NCBI RefSeq assembly: GCF_900129855.1
Contig: NZ_LT670819.1
Coordinates: 2,914,001-2,978,000 of the forward strand
Direction: 5' to 3'
Length of the DNA: 64,000 nucleotides
DNA from: Streptomyces sp. 3214.6
Lineage (GTDB): Bacteria > Actinomycetota > Actinomycetes > Streptomycetales > Streptomycetaceae
A program made the translations under genes and the position numbers. The notes beneath the pieces were generated by a model. The model was not told where the DNA came from. It searched no databases and saw only the letters and a program-made list of their open reading frames with translations. This document shows, piece after piece, positions 7,180-16,674 of this stretch. Every line of letters begins with the position of its first letter. Within the stretch, counting starts at the first letter, position 1.

Positions 7180-10100
7180 GTGCAGGGACGTTTCAAGAGG
7201 GATGGCAGCGCTTCGGCCGAGCCGGAGCCGCACGGCGGGACTGGCCCGATGGCAGTCGGCTCCTCGCCCCAGCACGCCCAGAACCCGGGCCCGGCCCCGT
7301 CCGGCGACGGCGGTGAGCGCCCTGGGCGCCCCGGCGCGTCCGCGTCGCCGAGTTCTCCTCCTCCGACTCAGGCCGTCAAGCCGCCGGCCGGCACGCCCGG
7401 CACCGGCTCGCGCGTCGCGCTGCGCAACTGGCGTATCTCCACGCGTCTGGTGGCACTGCTGACGCTGCCCGTGGTCGCGGCCACCACGCTGGGCGCCATC
7501 CGCATCAACCAGTCGATGGACGACATCCAGCAGCTCGACAACATGAAGCTGCTGACGGACATGACCAAGCAGGCCACGGAACTGGCCGTGCAGCTCCAGA
7601 ACGAGCGCGACCGCTCCGCGGGCCCGCTGGCGCACGGCGCCAAGGCGACGGACTTCGGAGTCAAGGGCTACCGGGACAAGACCGACAAGGCCCTCGTCGC
7701 CTTCCAGGACGCCTCGGAGGAGATCGACGGCGCCACCACGGACGGCAACCTCCAGGGTGTCCGCGACACCCTCGTGGGTCTCCTGAGCGACCTGAACAAC
7801 CTCGCCAAGATCCGCAGCACGGCCTACGCGGACAGGGGCAACTCCACCCAGACGGTCGAGGCCTACCACCGCCTCATCACCGGCCTGCTCGACCTGTCGC
7901 AGGACATGGCGCAGGCCACGAACAACCCGGAGATGATCCAGCGCACGCGTGCACTGGCCGCCTTCTCCTCCGCCAAGGAGTACGCCTCCGTCCAGCGCGC
8001 CGTGCTCGCGGCGGCGCTGCCCGTGGGCAACACCGTCAGCGGCGACCTCAAGGAGAACGACCGGCAGTACGCCGAGGCCGCGCTCGAGAACCAGGACTCC
8101 GAACTCTCGAGTTTCCGCAGCATCTACGGCGACGACGGCGCCGAGGAGCTGCTGAAGCCCATCGAGCAGGGCAACCCGGTCATCGAGGAGGCGGACACCT
8201 ACGCCACCCGGGCGCTCAGCTCCGCCACCGGTCTGCAGTCGCTGGACAAGCGGTCCTACCAGGACTGGATCGACGACAGCACGACCAAGATCACGCAGAT
8301 GAACAACATCGAGCACACGCTGCTCGAGGACATGGAGCAGAAGGCGCGTGAGCTGCGCGCCGCGTCGGAGCGCGAAGCGATCATCTCCGGTGCGCTCATC
8401 CTGCTGGTGCTCGGTGTGTCGCTGGTCGGCGCGTTCGTCGTCGCCCGGTCCATGATCCGCTCGCTGCGCCGGCTGCAGGAGACCGCCACCAAGGTCGCCC
8501 AGGACCGCCTGCCCGAGCTGGTCAAGCAGCTGTCGGAGTCGGACCCGCAGGACGTCGACACGTCCGTGGAGTCGGTCGGTGTGCACTCCCGGGACGAGAT
8601 CGGCCAGGTGGCCGCGGCCTTCGACGACGTGCACCGCGAGGCGGTCCGCCTCGCCGCCGAGCAGGCCCTGCTGCGGGGCAACGTCAACGCGATGTTCACC
8701 AACCTCTCGCGCCGCTCCCAGGGCCTCATCCAGCGTCAGCTCTCGCTCATCTCCGAACTGGAGTCCCGCGAGGCCGACCCGGACCAGCTGTCCTCGCTCT
8801 TCAAGCTCGACCACCTCGCGACCCGCATGCGCCGTAACGGTGAGAACCTCCTCGTCCTCGCGGGTGAGGAGCCCGGCCGCCGCTGGACCCGTCCGGTCCC
8901 GCTGGTCGACGTCCTGCGCGCCGCCGCGTCCGAGGTGGAGCAGTACGAGCGCATCGAGCTGTCCTCCGTGCCGACCACCGAAGTGGCCGGCCGGGTCGTC
9001 AACGACCTCGTGCACCTGCTCGCCGAGCTGCTGGAGAACGCCACCTCGTTCTCCTCGCCGCAGACCAAGGTCAAGGTCACCGGCCACGCGCTGCCCGATG
9101 GCCGCGTCCTGATCGAGATCCACGACACCGGCATCGGCCTGTCCCCCGAGGACCTCGCCGCGATCAACGAGCGGCTCGCCTCGCCGCCCACCGTGGACGT
9201 GTCGGTCTCCCGACGCATGGGTCTGTTCGTGGTCGGCCGGCTGTCCCAGCGCCACGGCATCCGCATCCAGCTGCGCCCGTCCGACTCCGGTGGTACGACC
9301 GCGCTGGTCATGCTGCCGGTGGACGTCGCGCAGGGCGGCAAGAAGCCTCAGCCCAAGCCCGGCCAGGGCGGCACCGCGGGCGGTCCCGCCGCCGCGCAGG
9401 CCGCGGCGGGCGTCGCCGCCGCGCGTCGCCAGAACGGCTCGCAGGGCGGCGCCCTCGGCGCCGGTCAGGGTCCCCGGGCCGCGCTGCCCGGCCGGGACGG
9501 CGGTGGCCGTCCCGGCGGCCAGCCGCCGCGCGGCCCGCAGCAGCCTCCGACCTCCCCCCAACAGGGCCGGCCCGCTCCGGCCGGCTTCGGCGGCCAGGCG
9601 CCGGGCGCGCCGCAGGGTATGCAGGCGGCCGGTACGGGCACGCAGGGCACCGACATGTTCGGCGGCGGACGTCCGCCGCAGCGGGGCAACAAGGCCGAGC
9701 AGGGGGGCCGCGGCCGTCAGCCGCAGCTGCCGCCGCGCGGTGGTCCGCGCGCCGAGCTGCCCGGCGGCAACCCGCAGCCGCGCGTGCCGAGCTGGGGCGA
9801 CGAGAACGCCCAGCCGCCGGTGCCGCGCACCCCGCTGGACGCCCCGCGCGGTCACGAGGAGCCGGACGTCGCCCAGACCTCGCGGATGCCCCGCATCGAC
9901 GACCGTCAGGGTCCCGGGGCCACCGCCGAGATACCGGCGATCCCGCGACCGGACGAGCGCCAGGGTCCGGCGGGCCCCGCCGACTTCGGTCGTCCGGGGG
10001 CGAACGGGCTGCAGAGCACGGGCCAGTTCCCGGCCGTGGGCAACGGCCAGTCCGGCTTCAACGGGCGTCAGGACAACGCACAGTTCCAGCGGCCGAGTGC

Positions 10101-10920
10101 CAACGGCCGACAGGACACCGGCCAGTTCGAGCGCCCCGACGCAGGCGGCCAGGGTCAGGGTCCGGGTCAGCAGGACACCAACGGCTTCACCCGGTCCGAC
10201 GTCTTCGGCGCCCCGGGCGGCCAGAACACCCCGGCGGCCCCGAACCACTTCGCACCGCAGGCGTATGACAACGGCTCCACCGGACAGTTCGCCATGCCCG
10301 GCTACGACGGCTCCTCGACCGGTCAGCACTCGCTGCCCGGCCGCCAGGACCCCTCGTCCACGGGCCAGTTCCCCGTCGCGCAGCCCGGTGGCTACGGCAC
10401 CGGGCAGCAGCCGGCGGTCCCGCCGCGTCCGGCCCGGCGTCCGGAGCCGGAGGCCCTGCCGCCGGCCGGCCCCGGGGACGGTCGTACGCCGCTGTACGAC
10501 ACGCTGGAGACCAACTGGTTCCACGGTCAGCAGGCGGGCGGTTCCGCACCGGAGCCGGAGCGGGCTCCCCAGCAGCACCAGCAGCCGCAGGCTCCGGCTG
10601 CTCCCCAGCGTCCCGCTGCCGCCAGTGCCTCCTGGCGCACCTCGCCGAACGACGAACTCGTCCGGCAGGCCGAGCGCGTCAGGCAGCCGGCCGCGGGCGG
10701 CGTCACCACTTCCGGCCTGCCGCGCCGGGTGCCCCGGGCGAACCTCGTCCCGGGTACGGCTCAGCAGCAACAGCACCAAACCGGTCCGCAGGTCTCGCGT
10801 GCGCCTGACGACGTACGCGGCCGGCTGACCAATCTCCGTCGGGGCATCGCGCAGGGTCGTCAGGCCGGCAACGGTCAGACCGGCAGTTTCCCGAGCCCCA
10901 CTCACCAGCAGGAGCGTTAG
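7180..10920 (+). CDS. cvnA: Conservon sensor kinase-like protein CvnA (first cluster)
   Basis: A 1246-residue membrane protein. Order of parts: disordered N-terminus (1-80), membrane helix about 90-108, an extracytoplasmic helical nitrate-sensor-like domain, membrane helix about 400-424, HAMP-like linker, then a histidine-kinase ATPase domain with N-box HLLAELLENATSF near 608 and G1 box DTGIGL near 649. A possible phosphoacceptor region is LDHLATRMRR. From about 720 to the end the chain is rich in Pro, Gln and Gly with repeated TGQF motifs and a conserved C-terminal segment (GLPRRVPRANLV). CvnA is known to act with CvnB, C and D as a membrane-associated switch resembling eukaryotic G-protein signalling. 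The GTG start is followed by cvnB with no gap. Confidence 0.9.
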   Translation: MQGRFKRDGSASAEPEPHGGTGPMAVGSSPQHAQNPGPAPSGDGGERPGRPGASASPSSPPPTQAVKPPAGTPGTGSRVALRNWRISTRLVALLTLPVVAATTLGAIRINQSMDDIQQLDNMKLLTDMTKQATELAVQLQNERDRSAGPLAHGAKATDFGVKGYRDKTDKALVAFQDASEEIDGATTDGNLQGVRDTLVGLLSDLNNLAKIRSTAYADRGNSTQTVEAYHRLITGLLDLSQDMAQATNNPEMIQRTRALAAFSSAKEYASVQRAVLAAALPVGNTVSGDLKENDRQYAEAALENQDSELSSFRSIYGDDGAEELLKPIEQGNPVIEEADTYATRALSSATGLQSLDKRSYQDWIDDSTTKITQMNNIEHTLLEDMEQKARELRAASEREAIISGALILLVLGVSLVGAFVVARSMIRSLRRLQETATKVAQDRLPELVKQLSESDPQDVDTSVESVGVHSRDEIGQVAAAFDDVHREAVRLAAEQALLRGNVNAMFTNLSRRSQGLIQRQLSLISELESREADPDQLSSLFKLDHLATRMRRNGENLLVLAGEEPGRRWTRPVPLVDVLRAAASEVEQYERIELSSVPTTEVAGRVVNDLVHLLAELLENATSFSSPQTKVKVTGHALPDGRVLIEIHDTGIGLSPEDLAAINERLASPPTVDVSVSRRMGLFVVGRLSQRHGIRIQLRPSDSGGTTALVMLPVDVAQGGKKPQPKPGQGGTAGGPAAAQAAAGVAAARRQNGSQGGALGAGQGPRAALPGRDGGGRPGGQPPRGPQQPPTSPQQGRPAPAGFGGQAPGAPQGMQAAGTGTQGTDMFGGGRPPQRGNKAEQGGRGRQPQLPPRGGPRAELPGGNPQPRVPSWGDENAQPPVPRTPLDAPRGHEEPDVAQTSRMPRIDDRQGPGATAEIPAIPRPDERQGPAGPADFGRPGANGLQSTGQFPAVGNGQSGFNGRQDNAQFQRPSANGRQDTGQFERPDAGGQGQGPGQQDTNGFTRSDVFGAPGGQNTPAAPNHFAPQAYDNGSTGQFAMPGYDGSSTGQHSLPGRQDPSSTGQFPVAQPGGYGTGQQPAVPPRPARRPEPEALPPAGPGDGRTPLYDTLETNWFHGQQAGGSAPEPERAPQQHQQPQAPAAPQRPAAASASWRTSPNDELVRQAERVRQPAAGGVTTSGLPRRVPRANLVPGTAQQQQHQTGPQVSRAPDDVRGRLTNLRRGIAQGRQAGNGQTGSFPSPTHQQER

Positions 10921-11343
10921 TTGAGCCAGATGAGCCAGGCGGCACAGAATCTGAACTGGTTGATCACCAACTTCGTGGACAACACCCCCGGGGTGTCCCA
11001 CACCGTCGTGGTGTCCGCCGACGGGCTCCTGCTCGCGATGTCCGAGGGCTTCCCGCGCGACCGCGCCGACCAGTTGGCGGCCGTCGCGTCGGGACTGACC
11101 TCGCTGACGGCCGGAGCCTCCCGGATCTTCGAGGGCGGCAGCGTGGCGCAGACCGTCGTGGAGATGGAGCGAGGTTTCCTCTTCCTCATGTCCGTCTCGG
11201 ACGGCTCGTCCCTCGCGGTGCTCGCTCACCCCGAGTGCGACATCGGCCTCGTGGGCTACGAGATGGCGCTCCTTGTCGACCGGGCGGGCGCGGTACTCAC
11301 GCCCGACCTGCGCGCCGAGCTTCAGGGCAGTCTGCTCCACTGA
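10921..11343 (+). CDS. cvnB: Conservon roadblock/LC7 protein CvnB (first cluster)
   Basis: A 140-residue roadblock/LC7-domain protein, the family that regulates small GTPases of the MglA/Ras type. The core LNWLITNFVDNTPGVSHTVV and the DGLLLAMSEGFPR segment are diagnostic. The TTG start follows the cvnA stop codon directly and has AGGAG six bases upstream; an ATG nine bases inside is the alternative. It differs at only about seven of 140 positions from the CvnB of the second cluster. Its expected role is to hold or regulate CvnD next to the kinase. Confidence 0.92.
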   Translation: MSQMSQAAQNLNWLITNFVDNTPGVSHTVVVSADGLLLAMSEGFPRDRADQLAAVASGLTSLTAGASRIFEGGSVAQTVVEMERGFLFLMSVSDGSSLAVLAHPECDIGLVGYEMALLVDRAGAVLTPDLRAELQGSLLH

Positions 11344-11454
11344 CCCGCCCGAGTACCACCCGCCTCACGAAATCACCGTCCGGCCGACACAATCCCCCCA
11401 CCGGCCTCGACGGACGGCACGACTGACCGAGAAGCTGTCCCGCCCGGAGGATCC

Positions 11455-11853
11455 ATGACCCCGCCCACCGCCCATCATGACCCGTACGCGGAGCCGTACG
11501 GGGATGAGGGCGACCAGCCGCTGGTGCGTCCGTATGCGATGACCGGCGGTCGGACCCGGCCGCGCTATCAGCTCGCCATCGAGGCGCTGATCAGCACCAC
11601 GGCCGACCCGGCAGCGCTCATGGGGCTGCTCCCGGAGCACCAGCGCATCTGCCACCTGTGCCGTGAGGTGAAGTCGGTCGCGGAGGTCTCGGCTCTCCTG
11701 GCCATGCCGCTGGGGGTGGCGCGGATCCTGGTCGCGGACCTCGCCGAGGCCGGACTGGTGGCCATCCACCAGCCGGGCGGCGACGAGAACAACGGCGGCG
11801 CTCCGGACGTGACGCTGCTCGAAAGGGTGCTCAGTGGACTTCGCAAGCTCTGA
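11455..11853 (+). CDS. cvnC: Conservon DUF742 protein CvnC (first cluster)
   Basis: A 132-residue DUF742 protein. The family signature PLVRPYAMTGGRTRPRYQLA is followed by a winged-helix-like segment (HLCREVKSVAEVSALL, GVARILVADLAEAGLV). The biochemical role is not established; in conservons it is needed together with CvnA, B and D. The N-terminus is shorter than in the second cluster, which has an added proline- and glutamine-rich stretch. The last 20 bases overlap the start of cvnD, implying coupled translation. Confidence 0.92.
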   Translation: MTPPTAHHDPYAEPYGDEGDQPLVRPYAMTGGRTRPRYQLAIEALISTTADPAALMGLLPEHQRICHLCREVKSVAEVSALLAMPLGVARILVADLAEAGLVAIHQPGGDENNGGAPDVTLLERVLSGLRKL

Positions 11854-12409
11854 CGGGGGGCGGGCCACCACCTCCGCGAAGATCGTGGTGGCGGGCGGCT
11901 TCGGCGTGGGCAAGACCACGTTCGTGGGCGCCGTCTCCGAGATCAACCCGCTGCGCACGGAGGCCGTCATGACGTCCGCGAGCGCGGGCATCGACGATCT
12001 CACCCACACCGGGGACAAGACCACCACCACGGTCGCCATGGACTTCGGCCGCATCACGCTCGACCAGGACCTGATCCTGTACCTGTTCGGCACCCCCGGC
12101 CAGGACCGCTTCTGGTTCATGTGGGACGACCTGGTGCGCGGCGCCATCGGCGCGGTCGTGCTGGTGGACACGCGCCGCCTTGCCGACTGCTTCCCTGCGG
12201 TCGACTACTTCGAGAACAGCGGTCTGCCGTTCGTCGTCGCCCTCAACGGCTTCGACGGCCAGCAGCCCTACCAGCCCGAAGAGGTGCGCGAGGCGCTGCA
12301 GATCGGACCGGACACCCCGATCATCACGACGGACGCCCGGCACCGCTCGGATGCCAAGAGTGCGCTGATCACGCTGGTGGAGCACGCGCTCATGGCACGA
12401 CTGCGGTAA
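11834..12409 (+). CDS. cvnD: Conservon small GTPase CvnD (first cluster)
   Basis: A 191-residue GTP-binding protein of the MglA-like group. The P-loop is GGFGVGKTT near residue 22, and the switch II region reads FGTPGQDRFWFMW. The usual NKxD guanine motif appears as NGFD. The C-terminus is helical with no lipid-attachment cysteine. It is the nucleotide-dependent output element of the conservon, in which the CvnA kinase and CvnB are thought to set its state. It starts with GTG inside cvnC. After the N-terminal 20 residues only about six substitutions separate it from CvnD of the second cluster. A terminator follows 160 bases downstream. Confidence 0.93.
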   Translation: MDFASSDGGRATTSAKIVVAGGFGVGKTTFVGAVSEINPLRTEAVMTSASAGIDDLTHTGDKTTTTVAMDFGRITLDQDLILYLFGTPGQDRFWFMWDDLVRGAIGAVVLVDTRRLADCFPAVDYFENSGLPFVVALNGFDGQQPYQPEEVREALQIGPDTPIITTDARHRSDAKSALITLVEHALMARLR

Positions 12410-12567
12410 CTTTCAAGTACCCGGTGCAGTACGGCAGTTGTCGTAGACGCTTCGGAGCCGGCTGTGGCCTTTGACACGGTCGGCTCCGGTGTTCATAACG
12501 TTTCGGCAGAGGAATCGGGTGGTACCGCCACGCGTCGCGGTCACTCGGTCTCACTGTGCTCACGAAG

Positions 12568-12598
12568 GCCCCGCCTTATGGTGGGGCTCGTTCTTTTT
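12568..12598 (+). terminator. Rho-independent terminator after the first conservon
   Basis: GCCCCGCC pairs with GGTGGGGC around a TTAT loop and is followed by TTCTTTTT. This is one of the few classical stem-plus-T-run terminators in the window. It shows that the second conservon needs its own promoter. Confidence 0.8.
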
Positions 12599-12785
12599 GA
12601 CCGTTTTATCTGGGGTTTACATCACGTCGAACCAACTCTTTCCCATGTTTGGAGGAGCACTGGTCGTCGTGCTGGAATGCCTGAACTGCCCAATAGTCAA
12701 TGACGTACTCATGGTCGATGGCTGACCGGGCTCTGAGACACTGCGGCACGACGAAGGTGCCGACCGCCGAGAGGTTGTTGGTCGA
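12599..12785 (+). promoter_or_regulatory. Promoter region of the second conservon
   Basis: About 190 bases between the terminator of the first conservon and the GTG start of the second cvnA. The stretch is relatively AT-rich and no protein-like reading frame is supported. GAGAGG near 12770 serves as a ribosome site for cvnA. I could not pick a single convincing promoter. Confidence 0.4.
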
Positions 12786-15700
12786 GTGAGGCGAAGCAAG
12801 AAAAGTCCCGAGCCGACGGCCCGGGGCAACTTCACCCCGCCGCCGCGCGGAGCGGCGACCGCCCCTGCGCCCGGCTCGGAGCCGACGGCCGCGCCCGCCA
12901 AGAGCGGTGGCCGTCTCTCCCCGCGCAACTGGCGGGTGCCGACCCGGCTGAACGCGATTCTGCTCATACCCGTGGTGGTCGGCCTGGTCATGGGCGGCTT
13001 CCAGGTGAAGAGCTCGATCGACACCTGGCAGGAGGCCGAGGACGCGGAGAACACCGCGCGTCTGGTGCGGGCCGCCCTGAGCTACGGCGACGCCCTCTAC
13101 AAGGAACGCGACGTCACGGCCGCCCCCCTCCTCGCGGGCAAGCAGAACGACGCGACGGTCACCGCCGCCCGCCAGGCCACGAACACCGCGGCCGACGCCT
13201 TCGACAAGGCCGCGCAGGACATGCCGGCCAAGGCCGGTCTGCAGCGCCGACTTCAGCTGTTCCGCACCGCGGAGACCAAGCTGACCTCGCTGCGCGCGGC
13301 CGCCTACACCTCCAAGCTCACCGGCGTGCAGACCGAAGAGGGCTACACCCAGGTCGCGCACCCCCTGATGGAGTTCTCCAACGAGCTCGGTCTGGGCACC
13401 GGAAACATCACCTCCTACGGCCGTACCGTCTACGCCATCTCGCTGACCAAGGCCGCGCTGTCCCTGGAGCGCTCGATCGGCATGCACCTGCTGATCAAGC
13501 CGGGCCCGCAGGACACCGACTTCGCCAAGCAGAAGGTCTCCCTCTCCTCCTACGCCTACCTCGAGGGCATCGCCATCGAGGAGTACATCGGCGGCGGCAC
13601 CGCGGCCGACGCGAAGAAGCTGGACGAGGCCAGCGCGAAGATCAAGAGCGACGGCGCCGCACAAGCCGCCGCCGCGAAGCAGAAGGACCCGAACTACGTT
13701 CCGCCGCCGTCCGACCCGACCACGATGGTCGGCGCCATCTCCACGATGGAGACGACCTCGGGCGCCGAGCGCGCCGGGCTCGCCGAGAAGGGCATCAGCA
13801 AGGAGAACTGGTGGGCGGTCACCACGCTGAAGTACGACGCCTACCGGCAGATCGAGTCGGACATGGCCGACAAGGCCGTGACCGAGGCCTCGGACATCGC
13901 CGCTGACGCCAAGACCTCCGCGATCATCACCGGTGCCGCGGTCGTCGTCGCCCTGCTCCTTGCGTTCATCCTCGCCGGCGCGGTGGCCCGCCAGATGAGC
14001 CGTGCGATGCGCCAGCTGCGCAACGCCGCCTTCGGCATCGCCGAGCAGCGCCTTCCGATGCTGGTCGACCAGCTCTCCCGCACCGACCCCGGCCGGGTCG
14101 ACACCCGCGTGCAGGCCATCCCGATCACCACCACGGACGAGATCGGCGAGGTCGCCCGCGCCTTCGACCAGGTCCACCGCGAGGCCGTCCGGCTCGCCGC
14201 CGAGCAGGCCCTGCTGCGGGGCAACATCAACGCGATCTTCACCAACCTGTCGCGCCGCAACCAGTCCCTGATCGAGGGCCAGCTGACCCTGATCACAGAC
14301 CTGGAGAACAACGAGGCCGACCCGGACCAGCTGGAGAACCTTTTCCGCCTGGACCACCTCGCGACCCGTATGCGCCGCAACGGCGAGAACCTCCTGGTCC
14401 TCGCAGGCGAGGAGCCCGGCCGCCGCTGGGACCAGCCGGTCCCGCTGGTCGACGTGCTGCGCGCCGCCTCCTCCGAGGTGGAGCAGTACGAGCGCATCGA
14501 GCTGTCGGGCGTCCCGGAGGCCGAGATCCACGGCCGCGCCGTCACCGACCTCGTGCACCTGCTCGCCGAGCTGCTGGAGAACGCCACGACGTTCTCCTCC
14601 CCGCAGACCAAGGTCCGGGTCACCGCGACCCGTCTTCCCGACGGCCGCGTGATGATCGAGATCCACGACAAGGGCATCGGTCTGACCGCCGAGGACTTCG
14701 CGGACATCAACCACAAGCTGGCCAACCCGCCGACGGTGGACGCCGCGATCTCGCAGCGCATGGGCCTGTTCGTGGTCGGCCGGCTGTCCGACCGGCACGG
14801 CATCCGCGTCCAGCTGCGTCCCTCGGGTGAGCAGGCCGGCACGACCTCGCTGGTCATGCTGCCCGACGCGATCACGCACGGTGGCGGTGGCGGCGAGCAC
14901 CAGCCCGACCGCGACGAGTTCACCGTCTCGCAGATCATCCCGGAGCAGAGCTTCCGCCCCGGCGGCGAGGACTTCAACACCGGCCTGCCGATGCGCACCG
15001 CCGCCGAACTCGGCTTCGACGACAGCCAGTACGAGGTCCCCGACGACATCCGCGAGCTGGACCCGGTGGGCCGCTCCCTGATGCGCGAGGAACGCCGTGC
15101 GGCACTGGAGACCCAGTCGGGCCCGGATCAGCCGGGGCAGCCGGGTCAGCCGGCCGGGCAGCAACAGCAGCAGTCCGGCGAGACGCCCGCCTTCGGCGAG
15201 AGCTTCGACTCGACCCGTCAGCAGCAGGCCTTCGACGCGGGCCAGAACGGCTACGATCCCGCCCAGAACGGCGCCCGCAACGGCTACGACAACAGCGCGA
15301 CCGGCTATGCCGAGCAGCCCGCGGCGTTCGACCAGCAGACGGCGTACGAGGAGCAGCAGCGCCCGGCGTACGACGATCAGTACTTCGCGCCGAACGGCGG
15401 TGCGCCGCAGGCCGACTCCTACTCCACCAACGGCGGTCTGCCGCAGAACGACGGCTTCCCGTCGAACGGCGGTTACCCGGACCCCGCCTATGCGGAGCCC
15501 GCCCAGGAGGAGCGGCCGGCGTCCCCCGCCACCGCCTCCGAGGGCTTCCAGCCGTACGAGGAGCAGCAGTCCTACCAGGACGACTGGCCCCAGCAGCCCC
15601 AGCAGAACGGCCACACGAGCGGTTACCAGAACGGCTACCCGGACCAGTACGCTCCGGAAGCGGAATCCGCGCCGGCCGCTGACGCGGGTGAGCAGAACCG

Positions 15701-16154
15701 CGTAGGCTTCGACCGTCCGGGACCAACCCCCTCCGCCTCCCACGCACTGACCGACGCCGGTCTCCCCCGCCGCGGCTCCGCCGCGAGCGGTGCGAACGGC
15801 TCGGGAACCGCGAAGCAGGAAGCGTCGGCCACCTCTTCTCAGAGCACGGGCGGCGGCGACATCTGGCGTTCGGCGAACGACGAGCGCTGGCAGCAGGCCT
15901 CCGCTCTGAAGAAGCCCAAGGCGGGCGGGGTCACCTCCTCCGGCCTGCCGCGGCGGGTGCCCAAGGCCAATCTGGTCGAGGGCGCGGCCGAGAGCACCCC
16001 TCAGGGAGGCCCTCAGGTCTCCCGCGCCCCGGAGGACGTCCGAGGCAGGTTGAGCAACCTGCGTCGGGGCGTCCAGCGGGGACGCAATGCAGGAAGCAGT
16101 GAAACGAACGGTCAGGGCTTCGGTTCTGACAGCACCTACAACCAGGAGCGTTAG
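12786..16154 (+). CDS. cvnA: Conservon sensor kinase-like protein CvnA (second cluster)
   Basis: A 1122-residue protein built like the first CvnA: membrane helix about 55-75, a long extracytoplasmic helical sensor domain, membrane helix about 377-401, HAMP-like linker and kinase ATPase domain (HLLAELLENATTF near 590, DKGIGL). The kinase cores of the two CvnA proteins are highly similar, but the sensor domains differ strongly, so they should respond to different signals. The tail after about residue 700 is disordered and rich in Asn-Gly, Gln and Tyr. It ends in the same conserved segment (GLPRRVPKANLV, then VRGRLSNLRRG). The start is a GTG; the stop is two bases before the cvnB start. Confidence 0.9.
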   Translation: MRRSKKSPEPTARGNFTPPPRGAATAPAPGSEPTAAPAKSGGRLSPRNWRVPTRLNAILLIPVVVGLVMGGFQVKSSIDTWQEAEDAENTARLVRAALSYGDALYKERDVTAAPLLAGKQNDATVTAARQATNTAADAFDKAAQDMPAKAGLQRRLQLFRTAETKLTSLRAAAYTSKLTGVQTEEGYTQVAHPLMEFSNELGLGTGNITSYGRTVYAISLTKAALSLERSIGMHLLIKPGPQDTDFAKQKVSLSSYAYLEGIAIEEYIGGGTAADAKKLDEASAKIKSDGAAQAAAAKQKDPNYVPPPSDPTTMVGAISTMETTSGAERAGLAEKGISKENWWAVTTLKYDAYRQIESDMADKAVTEASDIAADAKTSAIITGAAVVVALLLAFILAGAVARQMSRAMRQLRNAAFGIAEQRLPMLVDQLSRTDPGRVDTRVQAIPITTTDEIGEVARAFDQVHREAVRLAAEQALLRGNINAIFTNLSRRNQSLIEGQLTLITDLENNEADPDQLENLFRLDHLATRMRRNGENLLVLAGEEPGRRWDQPVPLVDVLRAASSEVEQYERIELSGVPEAEIHGRAVTDLVHLLAELLENATTFSSPQTKVRVTATRLPDGRVMIEIHDKGIGLTAEDFADINHKLANPPTVDAAISQRMGLFVVGRLSDRHGIRVQLRPSGEQAGTTSLVMLPDAITHGGGGGEHQPDRDEFTVSQIIPEQSFRPGGEDFNTGLPMRTAAELGFDDSQYEVPDDIRELDPVGRSLMREERRAALETQSGPDQPGQPGQPAGQQQQQSGETPAFGESFDSTRQQQAFDAGQNGYDPAQNGARNGYDNSATGYAEQPAAFDQQTAYEEQQRPAYDDQYFAPNGGAPQADSYSTNGGLPQNDGFPSNGGYPDPAYAEPAQEERPASPATASEGFQPYEEQQSYQDDWPQQPQQNGHTSGYQNGYPDQYAPEAESAPAADAGEQNRVGFDRPGPTPSASHALTDAGLPRRGSAASGANGSGTAKQEASATSSQSTGGGDIWRSANDERWQQASALKKPKAGGVTSSGLPRRVPKANLVEGAAESTPQGGPQVSRAPEDVRGRLSNLRRGVQRGRNAGSSETNGQGFGSDSTYNQER

Positions 16155-16155
16155 T

Positions 16156-16578
16156 GTGAGCCCGATGAGCCAGGCGGCACAGAACCTGAACTGGTTGATC
16201 ACCAACTTCGTGGACAACACCCCGGGGGTGTCCCACACGGTGGTGGTCTCCGCCGACGGACTCCTTCTGGCGATGTCCGAAGGCTTTCCCCGCGACCGTG
16301 CCGACCAGCTCGCGGCCGTCGCCTCCGGTCTGACGTCACTGACGGCAGGCGCCTCCCGGATCTTCGAGGGCGGCAGCGTGAATCAGACGGTTGTGGAGAT
16401 GGAGCGGGGATTCCTCTTCATCATGTCCGTATCAGACGGTTCCTCGCTCGCGGTTCTCGCTCACCCCGAGGCGGACATCGGTCTCATTGGGTACGAGATG
16501 GCCCTTCTGGTGGACCGTGCGGGTTCGGTCCTGACGCCCGACCTTCGTGCGGAGCTCCAAGGCAGCCTGCTCAACTGA
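16156..16578 (+). CDS. cvnB: Conservon roadblock/LC7 protein CvnB (second cluster)
   Basis: A 140-residue roadblock/LC7 protein about 95 percent identical to CvnB of the first cluster. The GTG start (VSPMSQ) was chosen because GGAG lies seven bases upstream, inside the end of cvnA; an internal ATG nine bases later is possible. Most differences are conservative (Leu/Ile, Ala/Asn), so the two proteins could be interchangeable partners of either kinase. Confidence 0.92.
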   Translation: MSPMSQAAQNLNWLITNFVDNTPGVSHTVVVSADGLLLAMSEGFPRDRADQLAAVASGLTSLTAGASRIFEGGSVNQTVVEMERGFLFIMSVSDGSSLAVLAHPEADIGLIGYEMALLVDRAGSVLTPDLRAELQGSLLN

Positions 16579-16674
16579 CAGACGGACGGTGCGTTTTGGC
16601 GTCCCGAGGCCGTAGGGTTTCGGGACGCGGCTTCCACGTGATGGGCGCCAGGCACATTCGGAGGAGGAGAGAAA

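Noticed and set aside
9960..10420. Repeated units in the first cvnA tail that might suggest a CRISPR or DNA repeat array.
   Set aside because: The repeats are protein-level TGQF motifs with varying codons and spacing; there are no constant repeats with unique spacers.
7177..11340. A very long open frame on the minus strand opposite the first cvnA and cvnB.
   Set aside because: It mirrors the codon structure of the plus-strand genes (GC-rich third positions keep the opposite frame open) and has no recognisable domain.
12464..12725. Short open frames between the two conservons.
   Set aside because: They run through the rho-independent terminator, lack ribosome sites and have atypical codon use.
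12606..16238. A long minus-strand open frame opposite the second cvnA.
   Set aside because: Same cause as in the first conservon; the plus-strand genes have clear domains and proper spacing.
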